DNA of 64,000 nucleotides from Pachypanchax playfairii. Its lineage: Eukaryota > Chordata > Actinopteri > Cyprinodontiformes > Aplocheilidae. The DNA lies in the NCBI GenBank assembly GCA_006937955.1, contig SSNP01000008.1, positions 8,209,435-8,273,434 of the forward strand, given 5' to 3'. Positions 1 to 10,994 of the stretch are shown here, one piece after another; the first letter of the stretch is position 1; each line of letters opens with the position of its first letter. The notes below the pieces were generated by a model. The model had not been told where the DNA came from and did no database searches. It saw only the letters and a list, made by a program, of their open reading frames with translations. The translations under genes were made by a program, and so were the position numbers.

Positions 1-1130
1 GCACAGCTGAAATCTCCAGGAAAACTCACCACCTGGATCAGGAGAGAGTGGCATGAAAGACACTGAAAAACACGTGTAATAATCACTTTGAGCCCCAACA
101 AGTTTTAACAAAAGACGCAACAAACAAGAACATGAAACAGAAGGATGAAGAACGCAACGATGAGACAAACCAGGCAACAAACAATAAGAGACATAATAAA
201 AAAAGCGACTAAAGCAGAACGAAAGAGAAGAGATCAGCAAATCTGAACTTTTTATTTCACACGCACATTTTCTGTCAAAGTGACTTTTTTATCTCGTCTT
301 CCAGAAATAGACAGCGCACTTAACAGTGACAAACAAGAAGAAGAGTACAGCAGAGCTGATGTAAGTGTGCGAGCGCGCTCACTGCAGGCACACAACAAAA
401 GGAGCGCTGCACTAAAGAAACGAGGATCACAGACTTTCAAAGGTAAGTGTGGCAGGGGAGATGGACGAGTGCCTGCTCTCACTGTCTGACAGCGAATAAA
501 GAAATGGAGGGGGGTTGATGGACAAAAATGTGGGAATAATAATAATACATAACCTAATGGGGGGGGGTAAAAGTGGAGCCGGAACAGATCTGATGGGAGC
601 GCAGGGAGACACAGACAAGCAAGGACGAAAGAAACGTTAAGAGTGGAGATAAGAAGCATCAAAAGATGTGAAAAATTAAAGATTGAAGGTGATGATGATG
701 GCGTGCAGAGGGATGAGACGCCGTTAGCGCACAATGGAAAAGCAGCAGCAACAGACAATGATTTCAAATTTGAAAAAAAGCCCACGACAGACAGAGAGCA
801 GCGAGTGTCTGAAGAGTTTCCTTCAGACGGTGAATCAAATCTACTTTATTTTCCTCCGAGGGATATTTACCTGTATAATAAACAAAATCGTGTCATATTA
901 CAACAGATTAAATATTTGACAATAAAAACACACGGAGACAGAAACTCATTTTGCGAGATGCAAATGATGCTCTGTCCCCCGCTGGTTTACAGTCTCCACT
1001 AACAAATCTCATTGCTGAAGTTCCTGAACTGCTAGTTCTGAAACTCATTTCATTAACCACCAACAAAATAAGAGCCCAAACAAATTAGAAAATAGATTTA
1101 ATAAATTAAAAACGTATGAAAGGATCAAGG

Positions 1131-2665
1131 TTTAAAGTCAGAATATGTAGAAAATAAATATTAAATAAAATAAAATATTTGCAATTGCAACACCAGGTGA
1201 CAGTAAAGAGCTAAATCACAACCCAGTCACTTCCACTAACCACCACAAGGTGGCAGAAATTAGTATTATTCCTCACTCCACTTGTACTTCTTGTACAGCG
1301 GAACTTCTGTTTCTCTCAAACACACACGCGTCTCCTTTCATCCTCTCCCACCAACTGACGTACTATTCCTCTTTGGTATCAAATTTTGTGCACCGCTAGA
1401 TTCTGTCGAGCCTGACGCCATTATTGTAGTTCTTGCGTCTACTTCTCTCTGCCTTGTTTGAGCCGCTCACAAATCACGTGACTTCTTCGTCTTCGTCTGT
1501 TGGTGTTTAATGATGTTGACATTTAACTTTTAGGTGCATTACCGCCACCTACTGGTAAGTAGGTAAAATTGCAGCCTTTGCGCTTTGAAAATCTCATTTT
1601 TTCAAATCGCAATTTTATTGCATATGCAATTAATCATTCAACCCTAGCAGTAAACAGACAGACATATATTTAATAACATCAAAAAACACGATCAAAAGAA
1701 AAAAAAAATCCAAGTGTAAATGAGTCGAGAAATGCCGCAATGAAAACAAGCAGTTCATGTAAATAGCCCAATTGAATAAAACTGTCTCAAAAACTAAATA
1801 AACAGCAAGTAAGAAACAAGCAGTTAAACAGGTTGTTTTGGAATGAGACTGTCCGACTGGTTTATTTGCGTATTAAACATTAGCGGAACAAATCAGAACT
1901 GGGCAGGGGGCGGAGCAAATGACCGGGCCCTTGAAAGATGAGTTTTACCCACAATGCACTTGGATGCAAAACCGGTGATTAACTTGTAAATTTGCGCGTC
2001 ATAAAGCTCAATGTGAGAGTGAAAATAAAGCCAATCATAAAGGACAATGTTTTATTCAACATTTTACACCTACTACATTACTAAAGTCAGTCTTTCTTGT
2101 AAAGCTTTTAGCAACCATGACTTAAACCTGACTGGGAAACGCATATAAACCCTGTATGAATCAGCAGTTTGCGCGGTTCTGCAATCGGAACCCAAACTCC
2201 ATTCTCTGCCTAGTGGGAATTATAAAAGGGCCCGTCTTCTCGCCTGTCTTCACCAGTTTTTTTCAGATGTTGAAGAGGCCTCTCACATCATACTTCTAAG
2301 CCGGGCCCCTCTGATGTCCGAGCTGGGGGCGTACCGTCCCCCTAGTCCCTCCCCTGATGCCCCGCCCCTGGTATTAAAAGCATCCCTTTTTAAATCTTAG
2401 CAGAATCTAACTCAGGCATGATACTTCTTCTTCTTCATCAGCAGATCAGGAACTCAGTCAAAAATTGGCATACTCACTCTAGTAGTGGAAAAAAGTACTA
2501 CAAGTTTGGCGGTCCAACAAAACATTAAAAAAGATCAATATATTTTTTAGATAAATCACATATGGAATTATGGCAAACAACATGTTGTTTAGCTCTCTAA
2601 CTATGGTATTAGCCTACTTTATTTAAAAAAAAACATAATACTGAAAATTCAACATATTGTGTTTT
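1131..2665. mobile_element. Degenerate TTAA element (AGGCATACTATG family) with internal additions
   Basis: Blocks here match the intact copy at 60786-61378 in the same order: CACCAGGTGACAGTAAAGAG, GAGCTAAATCACAAC, GTCTCAAAAACTAAATAAAC, CTGGTTTATTTGCG, CTACAAGTTTG and GAATTATGG with TTTAGCTCTCTAA. The ends (TTTAAAGTCAGAATATGTAG and a reversed partner at about 2645) are degraded terminal repeats. This copy is 2.5 times longer because of insertions. It ends about 60 bp from the donor of nbas exon 7. Confidence 0.6.
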
Positions 2666-2725
2666 GGATCCAAGAATTTTCCCAACGTGTTCGTAAAAAC
2701 AATGATGTGGGATGTCACAAGTTAC

Positions 2726-5700
2726 CGGTGGGATGACAAAGAGCTCGCTGCCCATGAGGTCGAAGAGCCGGACGGTGCCCGTGCTATCGGCGTAGGCCAA
2801 TAAAGTGCAGTCATAGCTCCATGCTACCCTTTTCCACTGTGGGTTTGGGTCCTTCGGCACTGCAGAGAAAGAAAAGAAAAGAATGACAGAGTAAGAAGAG
2901 AAAACCTTCAGGAAATAATCCCTGTTTCAATGTGGTGAGCTAATGATAAACACAACATGTGTGACGTTAATCTAAAGCAACTATAAGCCACATCTCAATT
3001 ATCGCCTCTTAAAGACGCACATTTTAAACACATGAGCTCGCAGTGAAAGGAAAAGGAGTGAGCGTGGGAGGAGAACAAAGATCATAAATTGAGCTTTTAT
3101 TGAAGTATAGGCTTCTGTTTTGAGAATCTGCTGGCTCAGCAGAGCTTTGAGTGTGACCATATCGCTGTGATAAAACACATCCGTGCCTGCTGGCGTTAGC
3201 TCAAGGCTCCGCCGTCATCCTTCCCTCTGTCAGAGGAGTCTGGCAGGCCTCTGATATCCAGCCTGTTTTCAAATCCCTAATCATCTTCAAATAAATTAAA
3301 CAGTATTGGGGGGGGGGGTCTCACACAAGAATTTAAACAGACTGAGCTGAATAATTAACTAGAGTGTTGCATTTTTTTTTACAGTGTAAAACAAGTGATC
3401 CCCTAGTTTCATGTCCAGGCAGCAAAAGTTAGAAAACAAAGAAATGCTTTAAATGAGGTTGTTTATGTTTTTGGTTGAAATCCCACGATGATGACGCTGG
3501 CAGTTATTGCAGAGACTTTTCTTGGCTTCGTAAAACGCTGCCGCAACCCCTGATGGGCAATATGGCGAACGAACAGAGGCGCTGGGTTAGTTTTATGACT
3601 GGAAGAGGAAATGGAGAAACGACGAGACAAAGCTGGAGGTGAGGCAGATGAAGAGACCAGACGATGAATCTGACACTAACAGCAAAAAAAAAAAAAATTG
3701 AAATATTGGCTCTCCGTGTTTTAAAGCAGACAACAAGACGCTAAAGTTATCCTTGTCCTGGCTTACTTCAACCTTAAATTGAAATCCATCTTATTTCACC
3801 CACACAGCCTCATATCGGAGGCAGAAGTTGGGGAGAATTACACCCAATGACCCAACAGACGTCTTCTATCGAAGGCCTTGCAGATGCATTTATCAGAGCT
3901 CAGCATTCATGAATTATGCACAGGGAGTTTGAGACAACTGTACTGTAACAGAGGTAGACGGAGGAGGGAGGGAAAGGGGGGTCAGAGTGATACAGAGGTG
4001 TGGACGAAGCACACATGAGAACACACGCACCCACCCACGCTCATCCATTAAAAGAAAATGCCATTAAAAAAAGCAGGATCGCAGCGAAATCCATTAGGAC
4101 AAATCTCTGTGAAATGAAATGAAGTATGACAAAAATGAAAAAGAGAAATGAAATGGAAAAGAAAGAGGGGAAATACAAAAGAGGAGGGAGGAGGGATGTA
4201 CACAGGCCTGGGGGCTTCCGTAATCCACACTGTGAACCATTAAGAACAGCGGTCCACAATAATGGCTGGCCAGAGCAGAACAAATACAGAAGGAGGGAGC
4301 AATGAACTGGAGGGATGGAAAAAAAAAATAAAGAGAAAGAAAAGAGACAGAGGAAGGAAAGAAGTGGAGCTGTTGATGAAATCCATGAAAGATTTCACTG
4401 TGAGACTTTTCCAAAGCACCTGCTTTTAAACATCCAATCAATCAATATGTATCTACTGTAACGTCACAAATTTATTCAGGATGTCGGTCAAATGTAGAGT
4501 CCACAAACACATAACTAAATCCTTCCCTTCAGATTTAAACTGAGATTAACATCAAATAAAACACTTCAGGTGACTGACCCTAACCCGAGCCATCACCTAT
4601 TATTAAATTCATAAAGTTAAAAGAAAACATATAGGTGTCAAATAATTGTGTTCATTCATTCATTCTAAAAGGAAATAAAACATTACACTAAAACTTTTAA
4701 CTCAAACATGAACCAGGATCATTTAAAAGCTGCAGTTGAAATGCAAAAGTCAAAAAATTGTTTTTACAGCATTTTTCTTTGTTTTACAGACTGTGCAGAT
4801 CTAACCTAGTAACTGTTCTACAGTTTAGTTTCAACCACAGAAAACAATCTCTCACCATGAGATATTTAATTATCTAACTTCCCCTTGGGGATTAATAAAG
4901 TATTATTGAATTGAACTCAATAAGCCGAGCTCTGAAGAGGAACGAACAGAAGCAACGGGCTCGCTGACCTCCGTGTTCTGGCAGGAAGACTGAAGGACTT
5001 CAAGCAGATAAAAACCCTTTAAAACATTTAAAAAGAATACAACATTGGATGGACATTCTGCACCTGTCATCTGTCTGCAGACTGATGTGGCATTATTCCA
5101 GGTGTGACGTTATGAAAACATGAATTTTTCTCTTGAAACATGTGAAAAGTCTCAGGCCTTGTGTGGAAAAATATTGTACGTACGTGTAAAATGTTTTATG
5201 CTTAATACAGACAATCTGCTTGAACTTGGGTCACTGTTTGCAAATATCTGATTCCATTCTTTTGTGTTTTAGCTCAACAGGTGGAGCAGCTCGTCTGGGA
5301 ACCAGAGGGTCACGGGTTCTAATCCCTGCTCTGTCCAGAAAAGAACACGATCTCTGTAAGGCGACACTGAGTGTCAGGAAATGCGCCTAGAAATGTATTA
5401 TTATTATTATNNNNNNNNNNGGGGGGGGGGGGGGGGGGTCTTGTTTTTCTAACCTCCTGAAGACCAGTTTCCAAACATTTACTATCTTTCTGGGGTCCGA
5501 GGGTTTTTGTGGGGACCAAAGCCTGGACTCCCCCTTTTAGGGTTAGGGGTTAGGTTTATAGGTATGGTGTGAATAGAGTTTTAGTTAGTCTTATGGTGCG
5601 TTCACACCGGCCACTTTGTCAACGTCAAGCAACGTTCATAATGCTCCAAGTTTGACGTTTGAAAGTTGAAGCTCCTAACGCCTGCCAGTCATAGCGTGTA

Positions 5701-8700
5701 GGCGTTAAAGCTCGTAACGCTGGACCGTTAAAAAGATCGCGAAGGCGGGGCTTCCTTTGTTATCGGATGTTCTGAGCTATGGCGAATCATATGAGAGAGT
5801 CAATTGGCTTTATTTACTCCGTTTGTGGATACACCCCATTCTTCAGATGCGTTTTGAGTTTGAGGAGTTAAACCATTTACTCCAGGAGCTACATATGGAT
5901 GAGGTTCGCTTCCAGCACTACTTCCGTCTGTTCCACGCCCTGTTTGAAGACTTCCTGCTTCATTCAGGTACGTCACTACGATGAGACGCTCTGATTGGTT
6001 GACATGCCGCTTCAAGAGAGTTATGACAGTCAAAAGTTCAGCTAGCTGAACTTTCTGCGTTTTGAGCTTTTCAGGCATTTCAAGCGTCAACGCCTGAAAC
6101 GCTAGAAAAGCTTGAAAAGTTGACGCTCATAACACTTATAAAGCGACGCAGAGCCGTTGACATCTGTCTGACGCACTCCACCATAGACTTTACATGTAAA
6201 CTTGCTGCTTCTGACGTTGACGGTTGGGCCGGTGTGAACGCACCATTAGGGTTAGTTATAGATCAGCAATGGTTAAGGTTAGTAAAAGGGTTTGGGTTAG
6301 GCATAAATCTAGTTACTAAAATCAATGGACAGTCCCCATAAGGATAACAAAACAAACGTGTGTGTGTGAGTGAGTGTAGTGTGAAGCGCTCTGGGAGTCA
6401 TCCGACTTAAAAATGTGTCATACAAGTTCCCGCCATTCACCAGTTCTGTTTTTAACACACAAGCACACGTAGTCCAGATGCAGATGTCTCTATATGACTG
6501 AAGTAACAGCGTTTATTAAGTGAAGAGACGCTCACAGAATGTTGTTGATTCAGCTGTAAATTACCATGAACCACAGCTGATAACACAAGACGAGGTCTCA
6601 CCTTGACATTTCCCAATGACTGAACCAAAGTCATCTCTCACAGACCTGAGAAAGACACAAAGTTATTTTAAAAACTAGGAAACAAGGACACACACACACA
6701 CACACATGGAATAAAGTAGGTTAAAACAGCCACAAAGTAAATCCCTAAAACTCGGATTAACCGACGGCTCTCGCTGAAGGAAGATCAACTCCAAGACAAA
6801 CCTCTGATCTCTGTGAACAGCAGGCGCATGCTCAGTTTGCACGAATCGATTAGAATATGAAAGCAAATTCAGACAACATGAAGGGTCAAAAAGAGCTAAA
6901 TCAAAGTGGATGAGACTCCTGGAGCCTCCGGAGGCAGATATCTGTAGAGTCAGATCAATGAGATTGATTTTTATTCCAATTTTGCTCAATTGAAGCGTTG
7001 CATCATGTCAATGGAGATGAGCACTGAACTGTTTTTTTTTTTTTTATATCTTTCACTCTGGGGGAAATTGGATTTGTGTCTGGGAATAATTACAGCCACT
7101 AAAAAAAAAATGTTTTATTTGTTGTTTTTCTTCACATAAAATGATTTTATGCAGAATTTGTTCATTTTGCCCCGAGGACCCAAATAAATGCAAAAAAAAA
7201 TAAAAAATCCGGTGTTGTTGCCGAATGCACAAAACGGCTCTCTGCTCGGATCCGAACTGGGAATGTGATAAATCACCTCATTAATTACGAGGCTCTATCA
7301 GTCTCACTGCCTCAAAAGTTGGAATGGGAGTTCTGTAATTACCTTATTTCCACACACTGGTCTTGAACCACCGCCAGCAGTTTGCCATTACTGTGGAGTA
7401 ACAAAAAAAAAAAAAACAAGGAGCAGTCAGGAACTGTTGGGAAAAACCAAAACCAGAGAAGGAAGAACGAAGGAACGAAGAAGTTAAAGAGAAGATGTTG
7501 TTTTAACAGTTTAATGTTGAATGTGTGGTGAGAGAAAAGATGCTCGAAGAGGAAATTAATAAAAGATGCAGATCAAACGATTGACGGACGCGTCTCACTG
7601 GACTGTAACCGTTAGTGACGAGCCGAAGACAAAAGACCTTGAAAATAAAGTGTATATTCCAACATTCAATTTAGTCATAAAGTCTCTTAAAGGTTGAATA
7701 TGGAACTGCGTTCTGCAACATCCAGACACTAGATGTCACTATGGTGTTCATGTTCCATGGACTCCCCCCAAAAAGAAACTTTTTTGCCAACAATTCTTTG
7801 AACTTGTACAAAATGTCAGCAGCATGATGGCGAGGCCCTGCAGGAGGAGCCCTTGTAAGTGTTTTGGAAAACATAAATGTTGTTCCCAGCCAACAGTCGC
7901 AGCCCAGTGAGATTCTCCCTTTACATCCAGATTTTAGTCACTTTATAGTCAAATAAAACTTCCTTTACAAGCTGAAATGAAGAGAAATGTGAAGGAAACA
8001 AGGGAGAAAGAGCAGGAGGATCCGTGCATGTTCACAAGAAAACAGCCACTGACTGGGAGTCTTGTTGTACCTTGAACGAACCAGCTGCCAGTTGATCTGC
8101 TTGTTCGCCAGTCGAATGAGACCGAGAGGCAGAGACGAGCTGGAGGGGCTGAAGCACATAAGAAAACATTTACTTTGTGTCGTTTGCTGGGCGAGAAGCT
8201 TCAGAGACGCCAGCAGACTCAATAAACTCATCAATAAGGCAGGAAACATCATTGGTCAGGACCTGGAGAAGTTGGAGTCAATGAGGGACAGAAGGTCACT
8301 GAATCAACTGCTCTGCATCATGAATAATCACCACTAGCCACCCCCACCCCCACTCCGCCTTCAGCCAGTTATTTCATCAAACTTCAGTGAGTTTTTACAC
8401 AATGTTATCAAGTAAAAGACAATCTGGTTCTTTTATCTAGATCAGTTTTATTTCTGATGTCAGTAAGTTGCTGGAAGAGCAGAATTAAAACACCTGAAAG
8501 GTAAATTTACTACCAACTGAAACACATTTAGCAACTAAATGATCATGAACTTGAAAAGATTCATCGTAACACGCCTTGATTAATGTGATAATAATAATAA
8601 CTAGAAAATCCCTCATTGAGTTCAGACCTCCATCAAGCAACTCAGTTCCATCATATTGTGATTTACACTAAAAATAACAGTCTCACCTTCATCGTTTCTA

Positions 8701-10694
8701 CATTATCAGATTTGTTGACCATGAAATCACATCGAACAGTTGGACTGACATCACTATCAATATTTGTTCTGTAGTTTTTCAGGAATGGTGGTTTTCTTCT
8801 GGATTGAACTCCAGAGCTTTTGAAGGTATCAAATCTGTTACACACATCTGATTCCACAATGCCTCGAATATATTTTGGTGATTTTTGCAAGTTTATAATC
8901 ATTTGTTGTTGCTGTGAAAAAAATCTGGAATTTTGTAACAATCCAGACTGATCCAGATCAGTCCTTGGTATCATGTAGAACCTGTTGGGAACTCATCTTG
9001 TATTTATCAAACACTTGGACCATTTATTGTAGAGTTACATGCGGATATGTTAAAAACAGCTTCTATCTCACAACGTTGAAAAATCCTTAAAACCATTCCT
9101 GGATCCAGTCAGTGATCCGGATCACCCCCAAAATATACTCACTCAAATATACTCTGTCATTTCTGACTTTTCCTGAAAATGTCATTAAAATCCATGCAGG
9201 ACTTTTTGAGTAATCTTGCTAACAGACAAACTAACAAAGAAGAGTGAAAACATCCAAATAAATTGAGGAATTCAGGAGGACATGAAGAATCTCGCAATCT
9301 GATGATATTTTCTTTACAAAAGAAAAAACTTTAACACTGCGACTTTTTGAAGAGAAAGTCCTACAGGTTGGATGCAAACCAATCCCAAACTCACCTGTAC
9401 CAGAGATAGTGAAGAAGCAATCTGATTGGTCCTGAAATGAAACGTATCACAGTTAACAAGAATTGTTTTGATGTTGCATCTGTATTTATATCCATCAGCA
9501 TTTTAAATGACATTCCCTTTAATTCACTTTTCTAATTTGCTGCTGTTGAATAAAAATGGCCCAACTTTTAGCATCGGTCACAAAGACGCTGATGAACAAT
9601 GGATTTGTACGAATCTCTCAGTTTGTGTGAAATCTGGAGTTCATAGACATTCGCGCCTTGAAACGTTCTTCAATTCTAAATATGGCCATTTTACAACAAT
9701 TGTTGTCGTCAGGTGGCTGTGTGGCACAACATGTGCAACAAACGGGAATCTCAAGTTGTTGTTTTGAAGATCCTATGGCTTTCTGCACATTTTGTTAAGG
9801 AATTTAAGTGGCAGCTGGTATAACTAAAATTCTGTGTTGATTTTCAATTCTGCTGGAAAATTTTGGGAAAAGTAACAGCTGCAGGAATTAGATCTAGCAG
9901 CTGTAGCTGCTGCAATCCATGTATCCATGTATCCATACATCCATCCGTACATAGATATGAAGCAGTGATGCATCATGGGTAAGATACCTGCTTTTAAGAA
10001 ATTAACACTATTAAATATAAAAAACATTGTGTTGAATTTGTCTTTTGGGGAACAAAAAGCAGAACTCACCTGTCACACATTTTGCAACTAGAGAGCTGCT
10101 CGACTCCTTGTTGCTCCGCAGCTGAAATTAGAAACAAGTCCACCAGTCAATAATCAATCTTTGTGAAATGAAGAACAAATTATGATGAATTCGCTGACAT
10201 ACTGTTCACATTACTATTCAAATAAAAGTTTAACTAAGTGGGTTTTATTTAAGAACAATAATAATGATTACAGTTATTGATACAAGTACGTGGTATTTTG
10301 TTTTAAAACGTGAATTTCTGTTGGCAAAATATATACAAGAGAAAAATATATGACTGTCAGTGAAATTAATGTGTGACGAATTTATTTAGAAGTCAAAATA
10401 TATCTGATACCACGCTGTAATCTGATGTCAAACATTTGAAACTTTGGTTGTAACAAAAATCAAGTAAAATTCATGTTTTTGCTACGTGGCTTTGCTAGGC
10501 TGAATAATCACTGTGTAATTCAATGTCGCCGGAGTCTATTTTTTATCAGATATTATTAAAAAACAAACTTTAAAAATATGCACAGGTCTATAATTACTAA
10601 CCTGAGTGTCGGTCTCTGGAGGCCATTCAGTAATAACAAGTAAATCATACAAAATATTTTCGTCTTCGTCTCCAATTAAGCTTTCCTCAGCCAT
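2726..10694 (-). CDS. nbas: NBAS, first seven coding exons (gene continues beyond left edge)
   Basis: The seven exons are 10694-10602 (ATG at 10694-10692), 10121-10070, 9431-9395, 8148-8071, 7390-7343, 6645-6602 and 2859-2726. All have AG/GT borders and compatible phases, giving 162 codons. Recognisable peptides are ILYDLLVITEWPPETDTQ (exon 1), GLIRLANKQINWQL (exon 4), NGKLLAVVQDQCVEI (exon 5), DDFGSVIGKCQ (exon 6) and TVRLFDLMGSELFVIPP (exon 7); they follow the order of the vertebrate NBAS N terminus, which leads into its WD40/beta-propeller region. Known family role: NBAS is a subunit of the NRZ (NBAS-RINT1-ZW10) tether for Golgi-to-ER vesicles and acts with UPF1 in nonsense-mediated decay. 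Intron 6 (2860-6601) is swollen by repeats. I could not find the next exon between 1 and 2725, so it probably lies outside the window. The identification is by remembered homology, backed by phase consistency. Confidence 0.93.
5264..5410 (+). mobile_element. tRNA-derived SINE with ATT tail
   Basis: TTAGCTCAACAGGTGG resembles a tRNA A box, and GGGTTCTAATCCC 50 bp later is a B box with one change. A body of about 80 bp leads to a tail of ATT repeats (5398-5410) that runs into a 10-N gap and a poly-G run. It is a SINE, not a tRNA gene, because there is no closing acceptor stem. Confidence 0.65.
5411..5438. other. Assembly gap (10 N) followed by poly-G
   Basis: Ten N's are followed by 18 G's, a scaffold join inside nbas intron 6 between a SINE tail and the telomere-like repeat. 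Further single N's are at 49480 and 50381. Confidence 0.95.
5421..6345 (+). repeat. Telomere-like teleost repeat, copy 1 (interrupted)
   Basis: The copy starts after poly-G with the AACCTCCTGA, TTTACTATCTTTCTGGGGTC, TTAGGGTTAGGGGTTAGG and AGTCCCCATAAGGATAACAA blocks shared with copies at 24806-25094, 38445-39535 and 50055-50345. It is cut by the Harbinger element at 5594-6245. A (GT)n tract follows at 6358. Confidence 0.75.
5594..6245 (+). mobile_element. PIF/Harbinger-derived element with perfect 19 bp TIRs
   Basis: The left end TGGTGCGTTCACACCGGCC (5594-5612) is the exact reverse complement of the right end (6227-6245), and both are flanked by TTA (5591-5593, 6246-6248). The paralogous repeat at 24941-24990 has a single TTA at the same point, so it is an empty site. 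The interior keeps a coding scrap (5834-5967) with FEFEELNHLLQELHMDEVRF and QHYFRLFHALFEDFL, like the N terminus of Harbinger transposases. There is no DDE catalytic core, so it is non-autonomous. Confidence 0.9.
6360..6450 (+). mobile_element. SINE 3'-part fragment
   Basis: GTGAAGCGCTCTGGGAGTCA followed by TCATACAAGT and CCATTCACC resembles the 3' part of the common fish tRNA SINE (AAAGCGCTTTGAGTGGTC… type), which is also present at 30288-30520. Confidence 0.45.
7686..7755. mobile_element. Short deleted relative of the AGGTTGAATATGGAAC element
   Basis: TTAAAGGTTGAATATGGAAC is followed directly by ACATCCAGACACTAGATGTC and GTTCCAT, sequences found at the right end of the intact copy (55079-55592). 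So the piece is both termini with the middle lost. Confidence 0.55.
8650..9245 (-). repeat. Dispersed teleost repeat (TTAGCAAGATAAC family)
   Basis: Minus-strand reading gives TGTCTGTTAGCAAGATTACT, TTTTCAGGAAAAGTCAGAAA, GATCCGGATCACTGACTGG and AACATATCCGCATGTAACTC, a family also seen on the plus strand at 33090-33430. No termini are recognised, and the class is uncertain. Confidence 0.5.
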
Positions 10695-10994
10695 GACTTC
10701 TTTTACCAGTTGTCAGGAATCTACGGCGTGCAGAGATGGACAAAATAAAAAACGAAGAAATGTTTAGCAAATGCGCTAAAAATAGTTTTATTGTTTTGAT
10801 TAACGTACTAAAATATGATATTAGTGTGTGAGATGTATTCCTCCCGCTCACTTTTGAAACAAAAACTTTGAGAAACTGCGTGGTTTTCTAAGCGGAACCG
10901 TTTTTCGGCCAGTGTGATCATCCATTTAACTGGTTACACGGAATCGCTCCTTCGACACGTCACATCCGGTCCGGTTGAAGTCGTATTAGCAAGA
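10695..10994. promoter_or_regulatory. Bidirectional promoter between nbas and ddx1
   Basis: The nbas start codon (10694, minus strand) and the ddx1 start codon (10995, plus strand) are separated by only 300 bp, so both transcription starts must lie here unless upstream exons were missed. The ddx1-proximal half contains ACATCCGGT and CCGGTTGAAG near 10963-10980, compatible with ETS-type sites common in housekeeping promoters, and no TATA box is obvious. Shared regulation is an inference from the spacing. Confidence 0.75.

Noticed and set aside
31..75. Possible next nbas exon on the minus strand (acceptor about 75, donor about 30)
   Set aside because: Splice-like ends exist but no frame matches the expected NBAS sequence following exon 7.
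252..785. 177-codon minus-strand ORF
   Set aside because: It is low-complexity Leu/Ser-rich with no family resemblance, overlaps other open frames in purine-rich DNA, and lies in what should be an nbas intron.
5264..5330. tRNA gene candidate
   Set aside because: A- and B-box-like sequence is present, but the B box is mutated, there is no acceptor-stem pairing, and an ATT tail follows; a SINE explains it. The same applies to 30288-30360 and 45610-45675.
5540..5600. Interstitial telomere from chromosome fusion
   Set aside because: The TTAGGG motifs are degenerate and part of a dispersed repeat unit found four times in the window.
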